DNA of 20,057 bases from Rhizopus sp. PT2906 (lineage: Eukaryota; Mucoromycota; Mucoromycetes; Mucorales; Rhizopodaceae), in contig JAMYHX010000638.1 in assembly GCA_025529335.1 (NCBI GenBank), positions 1 to 20,057 on the forward strand, given 5' to 3'. The stretch's first letter is position 1. Each line of letters begins with the position of its first letter. The notes beneath the pieces were generated by a model. It saw only the letters and a program-made list of their open reading frames with translations, made no database searches and was not told the DNA's origin. Shown here piece by piece: positions 1 to 9,774 of this stretch. The position numbers were made by a program, and so were the translations under genes.

Positions 1-92
1 GTTATTTTTTTAAGAGTAAAGTTGCTGTCTTCACCACGAGGGAGCCAGTAAACAATATACGTGAGCGCGAGAAGAGATTTTTGAAAAAACAT
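1..92 (-). CDS. Possible 5' end of an unidentified gene, running off the left edge
   Basis: An ATG on the minus strand at 92-90 opens a frame that stays open for 30 codons to the window edge. The peptide begins MFFQKSLLALTYIVYWLPRG, which resembles a hydrophobic signal peptide or membrane anchor, and continues with a polar stretch ending in LKKI. Upstream on the same strand are a TATA-like TATAAATA (171-178) and a pyrimidine-rich stretch (about 125-165), a plausible core promoter at a sensible distance. No family can be recognised from 30 residues, and a 30-codon open frame in AT-rich DNA can arise by chance. This is a weak call resting mainly on promoter-like context. Confidence 0.3.
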   Translation of the reverse strand, partial: MFFQKSLLALTYIVYWLPRGEDSNFTLKKI

Positions 93-1285
93 TTTTTTTA
101 AAAAAAAACGAGAAAATAAGAGTACGTTTGATAGAGAAGAAGAAAAGGGAAGGTGACTTTCTTTTGAGTTTATTTATAGTCAATAAACTTGGCGCGGTAT
201 GTGTGTTCTTGGATCTTGTAAAAAAAATTATTAAACAAGGTCTCGTGCTTGAATCTTTCTGATAGATCATAGATAAGAATGCATCCCTAGGAGAATTGGG
301 ATCTCCTGAATGCTTGAAAAAAAAAAAAAAAAAAAGAAAAAGAAAAATGGAAATATCTGCTGACTCTATCAAGTTTATGCATGTCAGAGAGTCATGAAAG
401 TTTATGCAAGAGGTTAATTTCAAAAAAAGGAGGCGAGTACTTTAGCGGAATGCGTCACCTAAATAGTCTTAATCATGGCGTTTTGTGTTAAATAAGTTTA
501 AACAGATTTGATGATTGATTTATCTTTTTTTCTTCTCAATATAAAATAAAGCATATGTCATGTTTTACTTTGCATGATTTGATAAGCTTTTTACGACACA
601 GTACTTTTCTTTTATCAACCATTTGCTAAAATAAAGTCCAGCGCGGTTTTACTCATACTTATGGATACTGTATTATTTAAGCTCACTGCTGGATAGAATG
701 CGCCAATTTCAGTATCACAACTTGAATACAGAAAGTGCATCCATATCCAATAATAATTGAAACCATGTTCGTTTAAATTCAAGTCAACCAAGGTTCAAGC
801 CTGCTACAAAGTTGATTCTAATCACTTTGAACGAATGCGATGTACTTTCGCACTATTATTTTTTTTTATTTTTTTTTTTTCATCAGACAGCAATTTTTGT
901 AATCAATGCCCTATGCTTAACGTAACGTCCTATTAATATGTTGCCTTGATAAAATCAACTTTGAGAATTTTTGACCTATGGAAGGAATTTATATACATAT
1001 ATGTTTGAGAAAATGGTCTTTAGCACTCTTGTCCATTTTTTCGTTATAATTATTGTTGTATCATCTTGATGTTTCCAAATCTTGTCTTGAAAATATCGAC
1101 TTTTTACTATCTCCATTTGTTATCTATAGTGATAAATCTCTTCTCTATTAACCATCAACATCAATTACAAGGGGATGATAAATGTAAACATAAAACAGAA
1201 TAAACATTTTGAACATTAAAAATGCAAAAGCAAAATATGAAAGTTTTTATTCGATGCTATTGTTTATGCTGCAAAAAAAAAAAGT
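93..1285. other. Non-coding interval with homopolymer tracts
   Basis: I see no supportable gene here beyond the possible promoter of the left-edge candidate. The stretch is AT-rich, with an A tract near 316-335, T tracts near 858-881 and an A tract at 1273-1283. A minus-strand AATAAA lies within about 1243-1249, some 40 nt past the Utp12 stop codon, and is a plausible poly(A) signal for that gene. The longer open frames in this interval are low-complexity and cross homopolymer runs. Confidence 0.5.
171..178 (-). promoter_or_regulatory. TATA-like box for the left-edge gene candidate
   Basis: TATAAATA on the minus strand lies about 80 nt upstream of the ATG at 92. A pyrimidine-rich stretch separates the two. 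Its role is inferred from position only. Confidence 0.3.
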
Positions 1286-4200
1286 CTATACAGTAAGCTT
1301 GACAAACTTACGCTTCTTGTCTTCATCTCCTAACTTTCCATTAACAGCAGTCGTCTCGTCAATGAACTCGGCTGTGTTTCTTGATTTCCAATCCTGTTGT
1401 AGGTATGTTAATGCTGCTCTATTATAGCCCATAATGTCTTTCTGACGCTGAAGTTGTGTACGTAAGTGGAATCGGATGGAGTCAAGCATAGGACGCATCA
1501 TACGGTTAGCTACAATTTGGTTATGGTGAGCCTTGACAATGTAGAAAAGAACTCTTGATACTAAAATAATGTTCCAATTCTAATAAATTGAAATAGATTA
1601 GTTATAAAGCTTACAGGTGTGTAAACAAGTTATCCTTTACCTTTTTAGCCCAGCTTTCGATATATGAAAACAAAGACATGACCTTGGAGAAAGGTAGCAC
1701 TAACAGTGCCTCTTCTAACTCATTTGCTTTGATCTTTTGAAGCACATTAAGCACATATCTATCTGGCTCAATGTCGCCCATTGCCAATAGTAGAGGATGT
1801 CGTTTAGGAGGCGGCACGTCTAAGCCCTTGGCCTTGCCTGCTTCATAAGCAAGCCATCCGTTCTTTTCTTCATCACCAATATCCATTGCTTCCATCAGTC
1901 TTTCACCTGCCTTTAGTGTTTCCATGGTCTGTTTTCCAGCTGAATCAATTTCCATATCATCGCCATTTACATTTGCCTTTTCCATTTGGCTAACAAGCGT
2001 ATTTTCATACATTTCTTCAAGTTCTCTTTCACGTTCTTCCTCAAGGAACAACTGTTCATCTGTTTTCTCCCAAATACGTATAGATCTATCATGTGAGCCT
2101 GTGACAACTAGAGAGCCATGCTTTGCAACAGCTAGTGCCCATACTTCACCATGATGTCCTTCTAATTTCATTATATTTTCAAACTATCATGGTTCATATA
2201 AGTATCACTTATGCACATCATATCTCAGTCTTATTACATACCTTATCACCGTCCCAGTATTTCACTGTCTTATCTTTACTCACGGTAAAGAAATAATGTG
2301 TGCCCCAGACAAATTGTACAGACATGATGCTTTCTTGATGTGCAAATATAGACTTGTGACAATCACCAAAATCAAGACCCCAAAGCTTGACATTTTTATC
2401 TGCTGAACAAGTTGCAATGAGCGTATTATCTGAGGAGATGTCCATAGATAGAACAGGGAGTTTGTGGCCATATAAGGAAAGGAAAAATTTGAGCGTATCG
2501 TGATAAAATACTTTGACTGTTGAATCTAACAAGGAGACAGCAATCAGGTTCTGATTAGGGCTATATCGCACACAAAGAACTTCATCAGACATCTTGAGTG
2601 TTCGCATGTGAATAAACGTCAATCTCTTCACAGAACTGTTCTTGTCTTGCACCATATCGAAATCCCAAAACTTGACATCCTTGTCTGCACTGCCCGTGAC
2701 AAAACCGCGTTTGTCAGGACGGACCTGTAAAGAGTACACTGCACCATCATGAGCTTTGACGGATTCAATCATGGAAGAGGAACCAATGTCATACAGCTCT
2801 AATTCACCAGTCTTTGTACCAACCAGAATATGCTTATTACCGGGTAAAAATGCGCTGCAGAGGGCAAATCCACACTCCATGGTACGGATACATGTTCTTG
2901 TCTTCAAGTTCCACACCTTCAAGAGACTGTTTGATGCTGATGCCAACAGTTCATCATCTGAGCTGAGAGTCAGAGTACGTATATCTGATCGATGACCGGG
3001 TACATCAAGGGAATACAGTTTAGATGGCTCGTTCGATTCTTCAGACTTCTTTTCGGCAATTGGTATTGTATATGCTTCTAATGCATTATTACTGAGGGAT
3101 ACGACAATTTGAAGCTGACCTGCTTTTTCCACATTCGTTACAGGTGAAAAATCAAAACTACGCACTTTAGCAGGTGTACGAATTAAGTATTCAGAAGCAA
3201 ATTCATCCTCAGGTGTGATCTCTTCGCTCACTTGACTATCGTCCTTTCCCTTCTCTCTTGCTCTCTTTTTTCTACGCTGAATCTTCTTACGAATATATTC
3301 ATGATCACGTACTCTATATATCTCTACTGATTTCTCATTTGCTTGCACACCCACAAATTTGCCTGAGGGATGAAACTTGATGGTCACCAAACGATCACGA
3401 GATTGACGAGGGATATTTCCATAGGGATTGATAGCCTTTTGTAATGAGGCAGCTGCCGTAGCATCCTTCTCGTCTTTATTGTTTTCTTGCTCACCAAGTT
3501 CTTCGAGAGAAAGACCCAGGATGTTCCAATCGATTTTCCAGGCCTTCAACTGAGGTTCTGCACCACCAGAGATGATGACTTTTTGATCCTTTGAGACTGC
3601 AAAGGTCCACACTTCACTTCGATGGCCCACCAATGTCTCGCGACAGTACTGAGAAGATAAGTCCCATAATTTGATCAACGTGTCCTTGGAGGATGAGAGT
3701 AAATAACCCTCGGTCGAGGTACCTACTGCCTTCTCAGCCTCGGTTCCCTTTGAAGTCAAAAATGTGAGGCAAGTGATTTGATCTTTATGTCCCTTGAGTC
3801 TGTACAATCCTGATTCTGAAATAATATCCCAAATAATCAAATCTGTGTCTTTGGATCCAGAAGCAAGTCGAGTGCCGTCATGGTCAAAGGTTAAGGCTGT
3901 TACTGCTGCACGATGTCCACTGAGAGTGACGGTTGATGTTGAAGAAGAAATATTCCAAAGACGAATAGATCCGTCATTATATCTAAATAATGGTAAAGTG
4001 GTTTACTTTAACAGTTTCAAGAGGGGATATGTAATCTATATTTACCCTACTGCATAATCTTTGTTGTTGGGACTTTTGGCAATACTAGTCACTTCTGATT
4101 TATTGCCAGGTTCTTTCCACCTTGCAATCTGACACACATGAGTATAACTTGTTTTACTGATCCCTTTTTTGTTCTTACCTCAGTTCCTTTTTTTAGATCC

Positions 4201-4331
4201 CAAAGAATAACTTCTTCAAGGGCAGGTGTAATAGCAACTTTGCCGGTGTGGTCATAGACAATGTTGGACTGCGTTGAGGCAATGACACCAAAAGTGGCAA
4301 GCGGCTCATAACGAAGATATGCCTTTACCAT
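1286..4331 (-). CDS. UTP12: Utp12/Dip2 (WDR3 orthologue), UTP-B subunit of the SSU processome
   Basis: WD40 scaffold that binds U3 snoRNA-containing pre-ribosomes in the nucleolus and is needed for 18S rRNA maturation. Exons (minus strand): 4331-4179, 4128-4046, 3982-2242, 2183-1615, 1553-1286. They give 937 residues, close to yeast Dip2 and human WDR3 (about 943). The start MVKAYLRYEP is typical of the family. WD repeats fill roughly residues 15-680, with many GH...WD units such as LSGHRAAVTALTF and LEGHHGEVWALAV. An acidic/Glu-rich linker follows (about 690-750), then the Utp12 C-terminal domain (about 765-890, including ALLVLPFSKVMSLFSYIESW) and a Lys-rich tail. The introns are 50, 63, 58 and 61 nt. 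For the last intron only an AAG acceptor (ending at 1554) keeps the frame; the better-looking TAG 6 nt upstream does not. Family assignment is secure; that last junction is less so. Confidence 0.95.
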
Positions 4332-5122
4332 GGCTTAATTATATAAATGGGTTGATTAAAGAGACAGTTGTCAATTTCCTGAATTATATCTAGTACTTTA
4401 AAATCGTGACTCTCAATACAAGTGTGGCTTATCTGGCCAACTCTTCACAGCCAAGTGAAGACTCTCAATGTGGTACAAACTTTTCTTGCCCAAAGATGGA
4501 AACTCTCTTAGGCACACTTAACCATGTGAGCACACATTTTATTTTGGATAGGGATGGATTGATATTACGATTAAACAGATTTTTTATTTATAAATAATAA
4601 AACCAAAATGGGCATGTGATGTTTTACAACATCGTATTGCCCTGGTCAGTTCTAGATGGTGCAGGTAGCTAAAAACCCCTCTAGGTATGAGGGTAAAAAT
4701 GCTTTGGCGGTAAGGATAGAAGAACAACCGTTAATAGCACATTCGGCGGGATCTATGTAGCCAGTCAATGGATTGATATTACAAATTATTTGCGCACTGA
4801 TAAAAAATGTCAATTTCAGACAACAAATGAGGCAACAAATGATGAAAGAAAGCCCACAAGAAGCAAAAGAATGAATAAAGAAATGATTAATAAATCAGCT
4901 ATTAAATTGATATTAAATACTTACATTATAAAGAAGAGGATTTATAAGAGAAAAAAAGAGACAAGAAAAGTGAGTAAACTTATGAATACCTGAAGTGTAC
5001 CATGGATGGGTCAGCGATAACTGGCCCGGAAAGAGTGAAAGAAAGAGAGCAAGCAAGAGACAAGAGAGGAGAGCAAGCATAGAGAGCGGCTAAAGGAACG
5101 GAAGGGATTGAAGGAGTGAATG

Positions 5123-5278
5123 GGACCAAGGTTTGGTAAGAACCAAACTACCCCCAGCTAGCACCGGTACTGGTTCGATTTTATGATCTATAATACTACA
5201 TATCAGTTTTTTACAAGAGTAAAGAATATAACATACCTTGGGGCTAGCTGGGGAATAGCTGGCCTTACTTTTTGGTCC
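5123..5278. repeat. Fold-back (MITE-like) inverted repeat, about 156 bp
   Basis: The ends are GGACCAA (5123-5129) and TTGGTCC (5272-5278). The arms continue as imperfect complements inward: GTAAG at 5136-5140 against CTTAC at 5264-5268, then a perfect 11-bp pair CCCCAGCTAGC (5152-5162) and GCTAGCTGGGG (5243-5253). Partial complementarity extends further (CCGGTACTGGTT against AACATACCTTGG). The arms are about 40-50 nt and the loop about 70 nt. I see no coding capacity and no clear target-site duplication. It could be a small non-autonomous element or a structured regulatory region; the window shows only one copy. Confidence 0.5.
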
Positions 5279-5882
5279 AAAGAAGAAAAGAAAAAGAGAA
5301 GTCAAGATCAGACCTTTTATTTTGTATAAAATCTTGACCACATTTATCTGTTCTCAAAAACATCAAGCTCATTTTATGTATTAATTGTTGTCTTCTTAAA
5401 TAATAAAGAGTTTAACTGTTATTGATCCTGTAATGTGTGCGAGTAATTTATGAAAAAGATGTATCTACAGAAATAATACCAGAGTTTTCTCTTTTTAATT
5501 GATGGATTACGAAAGTCTGTTTCTGTAGCATTCATCAATGATCATGTTTTATATTTTCGTCGTTAAAAATCATGAGACATATATAAGGTTTGTTCTCTCG
5601 TTATATTAGAATCATTATACTTTGAAGAACGCTATTGTTGCAGAGAAATGCTGAGAACTGACGAGATGAAGTCTGATAAAAGGGCGCCGAGAAATCCATG
5701 GACCATGAGCCAAGATATCATCGACAGAAGCGTTTTGCTGACAAAACTAACATTTTCAGGTTTTGATATCCTAGGAATGTGTTTGTTGTAAAGCAAAGTT
5801 TTTTCTTTAGTCAATGCAATTCATATGAGAAGAACAAAAAGAGATAAAATATCAAGTCCGCGGGGAAACAAAAAGAGGGGGA

Positions 5883-5914
5883 ACGCGTATATTTACGCGC
5901 TGTTGAAGACGCGT
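5883..5914. promoter_or_regulatory. Cluster of MCB-like sites (two ACGCGT and one ACGCGC)
   Basis: ACGCGT occurs at 5883-5888 and 5909-5914, with ACGCGC at 5895-5900 between them, 67-98 nt before the ATG of the EED-like gene. In yeasts ACGCGT is the MluI cell-cycle box bound by the MBF complex at genes induced in G1/S. Only two other ACGCGT sites were noticed in the window (7588-7593 in an intron, and one near 10369 in coding sequence), so the clustering stands out. Function here is inferred. Confidence 0.5.
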
Positions 5915-5980
5915 GTCTGAAAAGGAAAAAGGAAAAAGAAAAAAAAAAGAAAAATACTTCTTTTTAATATATATTCTGAA

Positions 5981-7404
5981 ATGACAGCTAATAAAGAAAA
6001 CGAACAAAATGAGCCTCGTGACAAGAGACAAGAACATGTGTTTGGAAATATGCGATTAAGAAGAATCGTAAAAGAGAATCACGGTCAAGACATCAACCAG
6101 ATTGCTTTTTTCTTCAACAACAAGAACTTTAGTGCACCAAGTGGTTTAGATCTCAACAAGACATTTGACAAAAGAGGAGCAGTACAGAGAAATAGCACAG
6201 ATACAAGCAATATATTAGCTACCGTGGGAGGATGCGAGGTAGAAACGAATAATAGAAGATAGAGTGTTGTCTAACTGGTAGGCTTAGTTGAGTGTATATG
6301 ATAATGAACATTGTGGAGACCATTTGGATATTATGTCTAATTTTGATATCACTGAAGAAGATGGCAGTAGCCATGAACTTTATACCTTTTGCTGGTTATA
6401 TAGACAAGGAGACGCATGGTTAGCAACAGCAGGCGCAGACAGTTTAATTCATATCCTGAGTTTGGCCAACTCACAAGAAGTTAAAGTACTGGAAGGGCAT
6501 AAAAGTGAGTTTGAAAATAAAAGAAGGATGAAAGCAACTGATGATATGATTAGAAACCATTCTTGATTTACAATCACACCCTCAAAATGATAATATCATC
6601 TTGTCAACATCAAAGGACGGCACACTGCGATTATGGGATATAGATGCAAGTGCTTGCTTGGCTATTTTTGAATGCGATGCTACAGCTTCGGTAGAATATT
6701 TGACTCAAAAATAGAAATATCATTGCTCACTTATGTGTCTTTAGTGCTTCCACCCTTCAGGTACAAAGTTTATCACTGGTAATTCAAGAGGTGAAATGCG
6801 TGAGTGGGAGATTCCAACAGCGACAGGCATGGAAGATGAGCCTATTACGATAACAAAGAAACATTCACGTCTACTAAAAAAGATGCATGGTGATAACTAT
6901 ATTGGTAACGTTCATAATGAAAAACAAAAGTTATAGAATATTAGCTAATATTTAGCAGATTGTATTCGTTTTGCAAATAACAATGTTTTATCAAAATCAA
7001 TCAATGGCAAATTGGAGTATTGGGAATTAGATACAGAAAAGACTATCAAATCTATTAGATTGAGATCAGGCGAAAACTACTCTAGATTCGATGTCAGTTT
7101 AGATGAAGCCTATGTGTGTGTGGGTACAAGTAATGGATCATTATTCATTTACAACCTACACACAGGCAATATGGTATCAGAGTTGGGTCATAGAAGATCA
7201 ACAAAGGCTATTCGATGTTGTGTATTCTCTAGAGATTGCAGGTAAGAATAAGAAGATTACAACCTTAAATATCATTAATTATTATTATTACTATTATTAT
7301 TATCAAGGCAAATTGTATCTGCTGGTGAAGATGGGCTTATTATGAGATACGATTATATTGATGATGATACACTTGCTGAATGGGCCAATTGGAAAAAGGC
7401 GTAA
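5981..7404 (+). CDS. EED/ESC-type WD40 protein (candidate PRC2 subunit)
   Basis: EED is the WD40 subunit of Polycomb repressive complex 2; it binds trimethyl-lysine and stimulates the H3K27 methyltransferase. Six exons: 5981-6238, 6288-6504, 6554-6690, 6745-6904, 6959-7241, 7308-7404, giving 383 residues. All five introns (49, 49, 54, 54, 66 nt) restore frame. Aligned by eye to animal EED, shared stretches are an N-terminal VKENHGQ...F segment, LATVGG...VYD, ELYTFCWLY (EED: NFYTCAWTY), a GH...HP repeat with STSKDGTLRLWDID, DCIRFANNNVLSKS (EED: DCVRWLGDLILSKS), and a final FSRDCRQIVSAGEDG...RYD. The tyrosine matching an EED aromatic-cage residue is kept (YTFCW), but the WY pair of the cage is not evident in NYSRFDVSLD. 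An alternative is the related WD40 domain of LRWD1/ORCA, although no leucine-rich repeats precede it. AATAAA follows at 7410-7415. Confidence 0.75.
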
Positions 7405-7494
7405 TTTTTAATAAACGTATTTTTTTTTTATTCTTTTCCCCTCTCTTTCTCTCTCTCTCTCTATTCTCTCTAATCTTTTATAAATAAAAAAAAA
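7405..7494 (+). promoter_or_regulatory. Compact 90-bp spacer: poly(A) signal, CT tract and TATA-like element
   Basis: Between two tandem genes lie AATAAA (7410-7415), a long CT-rich run (about 7434-7471) and TTTATAAATAA (7477-7487), which is followed by an A run up to the ATG at 7495. The CT tract plus TATA-like box is likely the promoter of the coiled-coil gene, squeezed into the terminator region of the upstream gene. Confidence 0.5.
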
Positions 7495-8562
7495 ATGGAT
7501 CAGTTTAAAGAACAATGTGAAGAACGTAAAAAGAGAAACGACGACATGATGCAAAAGATAGCTGAACTTGGTACGTGTTGATTTATTACGCGTATGTATA
7601 AAATTAACTTGTTGTACAGAAATGCACATTGGTCAAGTAGAAAAGTCTTTATTCAAAAAGAAACGACATGTGCTAAAGCGTAAGGAAATGGAAAAAGATT
7701 ATGTGGAATTGATTGCAGAACAGAAGAGAACCATAAAGAAGAGAAGAATATCTATTGATAAGAAAGACTTGCCTGAATTAGAACCAATACGTGATAAGCT
7801 AGAACAACTTATTGAGCAACAATATACATCCAAAACAAGTATGACATCAGATCAATTAACAGCGATACGACCACTGCTGGAAAATCTATCATCCAATGCA
7901 GATTATTTTAAGCAAGTGAACGGCTTTATAAAGGAATGCTCTTTAAAATTAAAAAATGAAAACAAGCAACAGCAACAAAAGGATGATGTTGAGAAAGAAT
8001 ATGCTGATAAAATAGCGATATATAAGCAAGTAAAAAAGAAGTATGCTGAAAGAGTCATGGAAAGTCGAAGGCTGTTTCTGGCAAAGAAAAAGTTGGAGCG
8101 CGAAACAAGGGAGGAAGAAATTAAACTATCAGAAAGAATTAAAGAGTTATACAAGGATCCCAAAATACAAGGAGCTTACATGTAAGCAATATACGTTTAC
8201 CTATGATTGAGCATTAAACTTTTTTTTTTATTACGATTAGAAAAAGTCTAAGGTTAAAAGCCGCCTGTCGACAAGTTCGTACAGAAGTTCAATTAACAAG
8301 AGAACAAGTCAGGACTTTACAACAACAAATACAGGAACTTGAAACAAATAAAATCACTCGCAGACAATCAATATCCTTAGAAGAATTATTTGACACTATT
8401 GTAAGTATATATAGCATCATCACGTTACGCTCTTACTTATATACTTTTCTGTAGGCTGAAAAGCAAAAAATAACACGGTCACTTATCGCAACGAACGACG
8501 CAACTAGAATGAAGTTACGAGAGGAAATGCAGCGCCAGAAGCGAAAATCACACACTCAGTAG
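7495..8562 (+). CDS. Unrecognised coiled-coil protein, Lys/Glu/Gln-rich
   Basis: Four exons: 7495-7570, 7620-8181, 8241-8400, 8455-8562, joined by introns of 49, 59 and 54 nt that all keep frame, giving 301 residues. The start is MDQFKEQCEERKKRNDD. Predicted by eye: coiled coil over about 1-65, a more ordered middle with a Pro at LPELEPIRDKL (about 85-95), a segment around 100-150 that looks helical but not coiled, then long coiled coil (about 145-300) with a QQQQ run and a basic C-terminus. There is no signal peptide, membrane span or metal-binding motif. The upstream EED-like gene ends only 90 bp away; that gap holds AATAAA, a CT-rich tract and a TATAAATA element. I cannot assign a family. 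Composition suggests a cytoskeletal, kinetochore or chromatin scaffold, but this is inference. AATAAA follows at 8622-8627. Confidence 0.8.
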
Positions 8563-9774
8563 CTTTGTATATATGAACAACCTGCGAGTTGTTTAGGTTG
8601 ACAAGTGTTTGTAAGATAGACAATAAAGCAAAACACAATTAAACAAACAGTAAAACGGTAGGCCTCGTCCTACCCAAGACAATACAACAACAAAAGCGAA
8701 TTAATTCACGTTGTTTATTGACTCACCCTTGTAGCAATATTTACATTTTTGCGACATCAAACCACCGGTTGCTCGTTCAGTGTAAGAGCTTGTTTGTGGT
8801 AGGTGCCAGTGACGGGTTTGATGAGATAATCATTATGATAATAACTCGAATATAATCTTGCAGTACTTCTCCCGATATGAGTGTTAACAAGGATATAATT
8901 CCGTTCTTGCGCCAGTGCAGTGGTGGCAACTCAGGGCAAGAAAGAAATGTGAAACTGATACACTATACAACAAGCTTTCTCTCTTTGTAAAGACATGCTC
9001 AAGTATATCCGTATAAAAAGGTGCCTATAATGATCGTACGCCTAACCTACAACGGAATTCACGACTAATATCAATGAATTAAGAGAGTTTATAAGGTAAA
9101 CACTAAGAATAATAATGTCTTTATCAGGAGCACTAAAGCGAATATAGATGCCCATAAAAAATGTCACGCATATAGTTGTTGATAACTATGTAGCTTACAA
9201 ACAATTTTATATTCACCAAGTGCTGCTGAAATGGTTAAAAATACAAGACGACGATTGGACAAAGATCTTGATAAAAGAATGCTCTTTTTGAGAAATACTT
9301 ACATAAAAGCTTCTTTAGAAAGTATTGGCACATAATATAATATCAATTACACTTTAGTTGTTTACCCGTCTTTTCTTTATTGTTTAAGACAACATTTAAT
9401 ACATCAAATGAGCTCGATACTTCTGAGACTGATATATGTGGTTAACATTTATAAATAACACGTAGCTGAAATATTACAGTTCTTTTATATCTCATTCTTT
9501 GCTTCTCATGGCTCTTTTTTATCATTATTTTGTTGTCTAAAGTTATCATCTTTCTATCAATCATTTATGAATAAAGTGTAAAAGCTAATACTCCAACCCT
9601 TTTAGCACATACACAGTGCACTATTTATAGAGAAAGACAAGTCATAGTTCCAATAGATCCCCTCTCTCTCTTCCTTCCTTCATTTCTCAGGGAAAGAAAA
9701 AAAGAGACTTTAAAAATTACTACACAAGCCCCCAAGGTTTTTTCTTTTTTTTTTTGTTTTTTTAATTGATCAAG
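8563..9774. other. 1.2 kb intergenic region upstream of RRP4
   Basis: There is no confident gene. It contains AATAAA at 8622-8627, a small hairpin (GGTAGG 8657-8662, CCTACC 8669-8674) shortly downstream, an inverted pair CATCAAACC (8755-8763) and GGTTTGATG (8815-8823), a TTTATAAATAA copy (9448-9458), and a CT-rich stretch (about 9660-9690) before RRP4. A short open frame at 9186-9335 is listed separately. Confidence 0.5.
9186..9335 (+). other. Uncertain small open frame, possible terminal exon
   Basis: A plus-strand frame open from 9186 to a TAA at 9333-9335 reads like protein from about SPSAAEMVKNTRRRLDKDLD to LESIGT. An ATG at 9231 would give 34 residues. A plausible acceptor TAG (9191-9193) precedes the frame, and an upstream stretch with a GTAAAC donor (about 9095) could join it in phase, but the implied 99-nt intron is longer than its neighbours. 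I recognise no family. It may be chance. Confidence 0.2.

Larger units (their letters stand above)
4332..5980. other. Divergent intergenic region between UTP12 and the EED-like gene
   Basis: This 1.65 kb separates two head-to-head genes. I find no convincing gene. It contains a short hairpin (GATGTT/AACATC, near 4619-4635), a GA-rich tract (about 5030-5100), the fold-back inverted repeat at 5123-5278, and three ACGCG sites just upstream of the EED-like start. Short open frames at 4406-4597 and 4790-4993 are Lys/Asn-rich or lack family features, and I do not treat them as genes. Confidence 0.55.

Noticed and set aside
31..423. 130-codon minus-strand open frame near the left edge
   Set aside because: It runs through long T/A homopolymers (Phe/Lys runs) and shows no domain. 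The overlapping ATG frame at 92 has better promoter context.
4406..4993. Two short plus-strand open frames (4406-4597 and 4790-4993)
   Set aside because: No family features. The second is a Lys/Asn/Thr-rich reading of an A-rich region, and neither has a convincing splice partner.
5170..5182. GGTTCGATTTT resembling a tRNA/SINE B box
   Set aside because: It lacks the CC end of the B-box consensus, no A box is found at the right distance, and no cloverleaf forms around it.
5090..5341. Minus-strand frame across the fold-back element
   Set aside because: It overlaps the inverted repeat arms and has no recognisable domain; most likely chance.
7903..8163. Minus-strand frame antisense to the coiled-coil gene
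   Set aside because: Ser/Phe/Leu-rich complement of Lys/Glu-rich coding sequence, a common shadow of coiled-coil genes.
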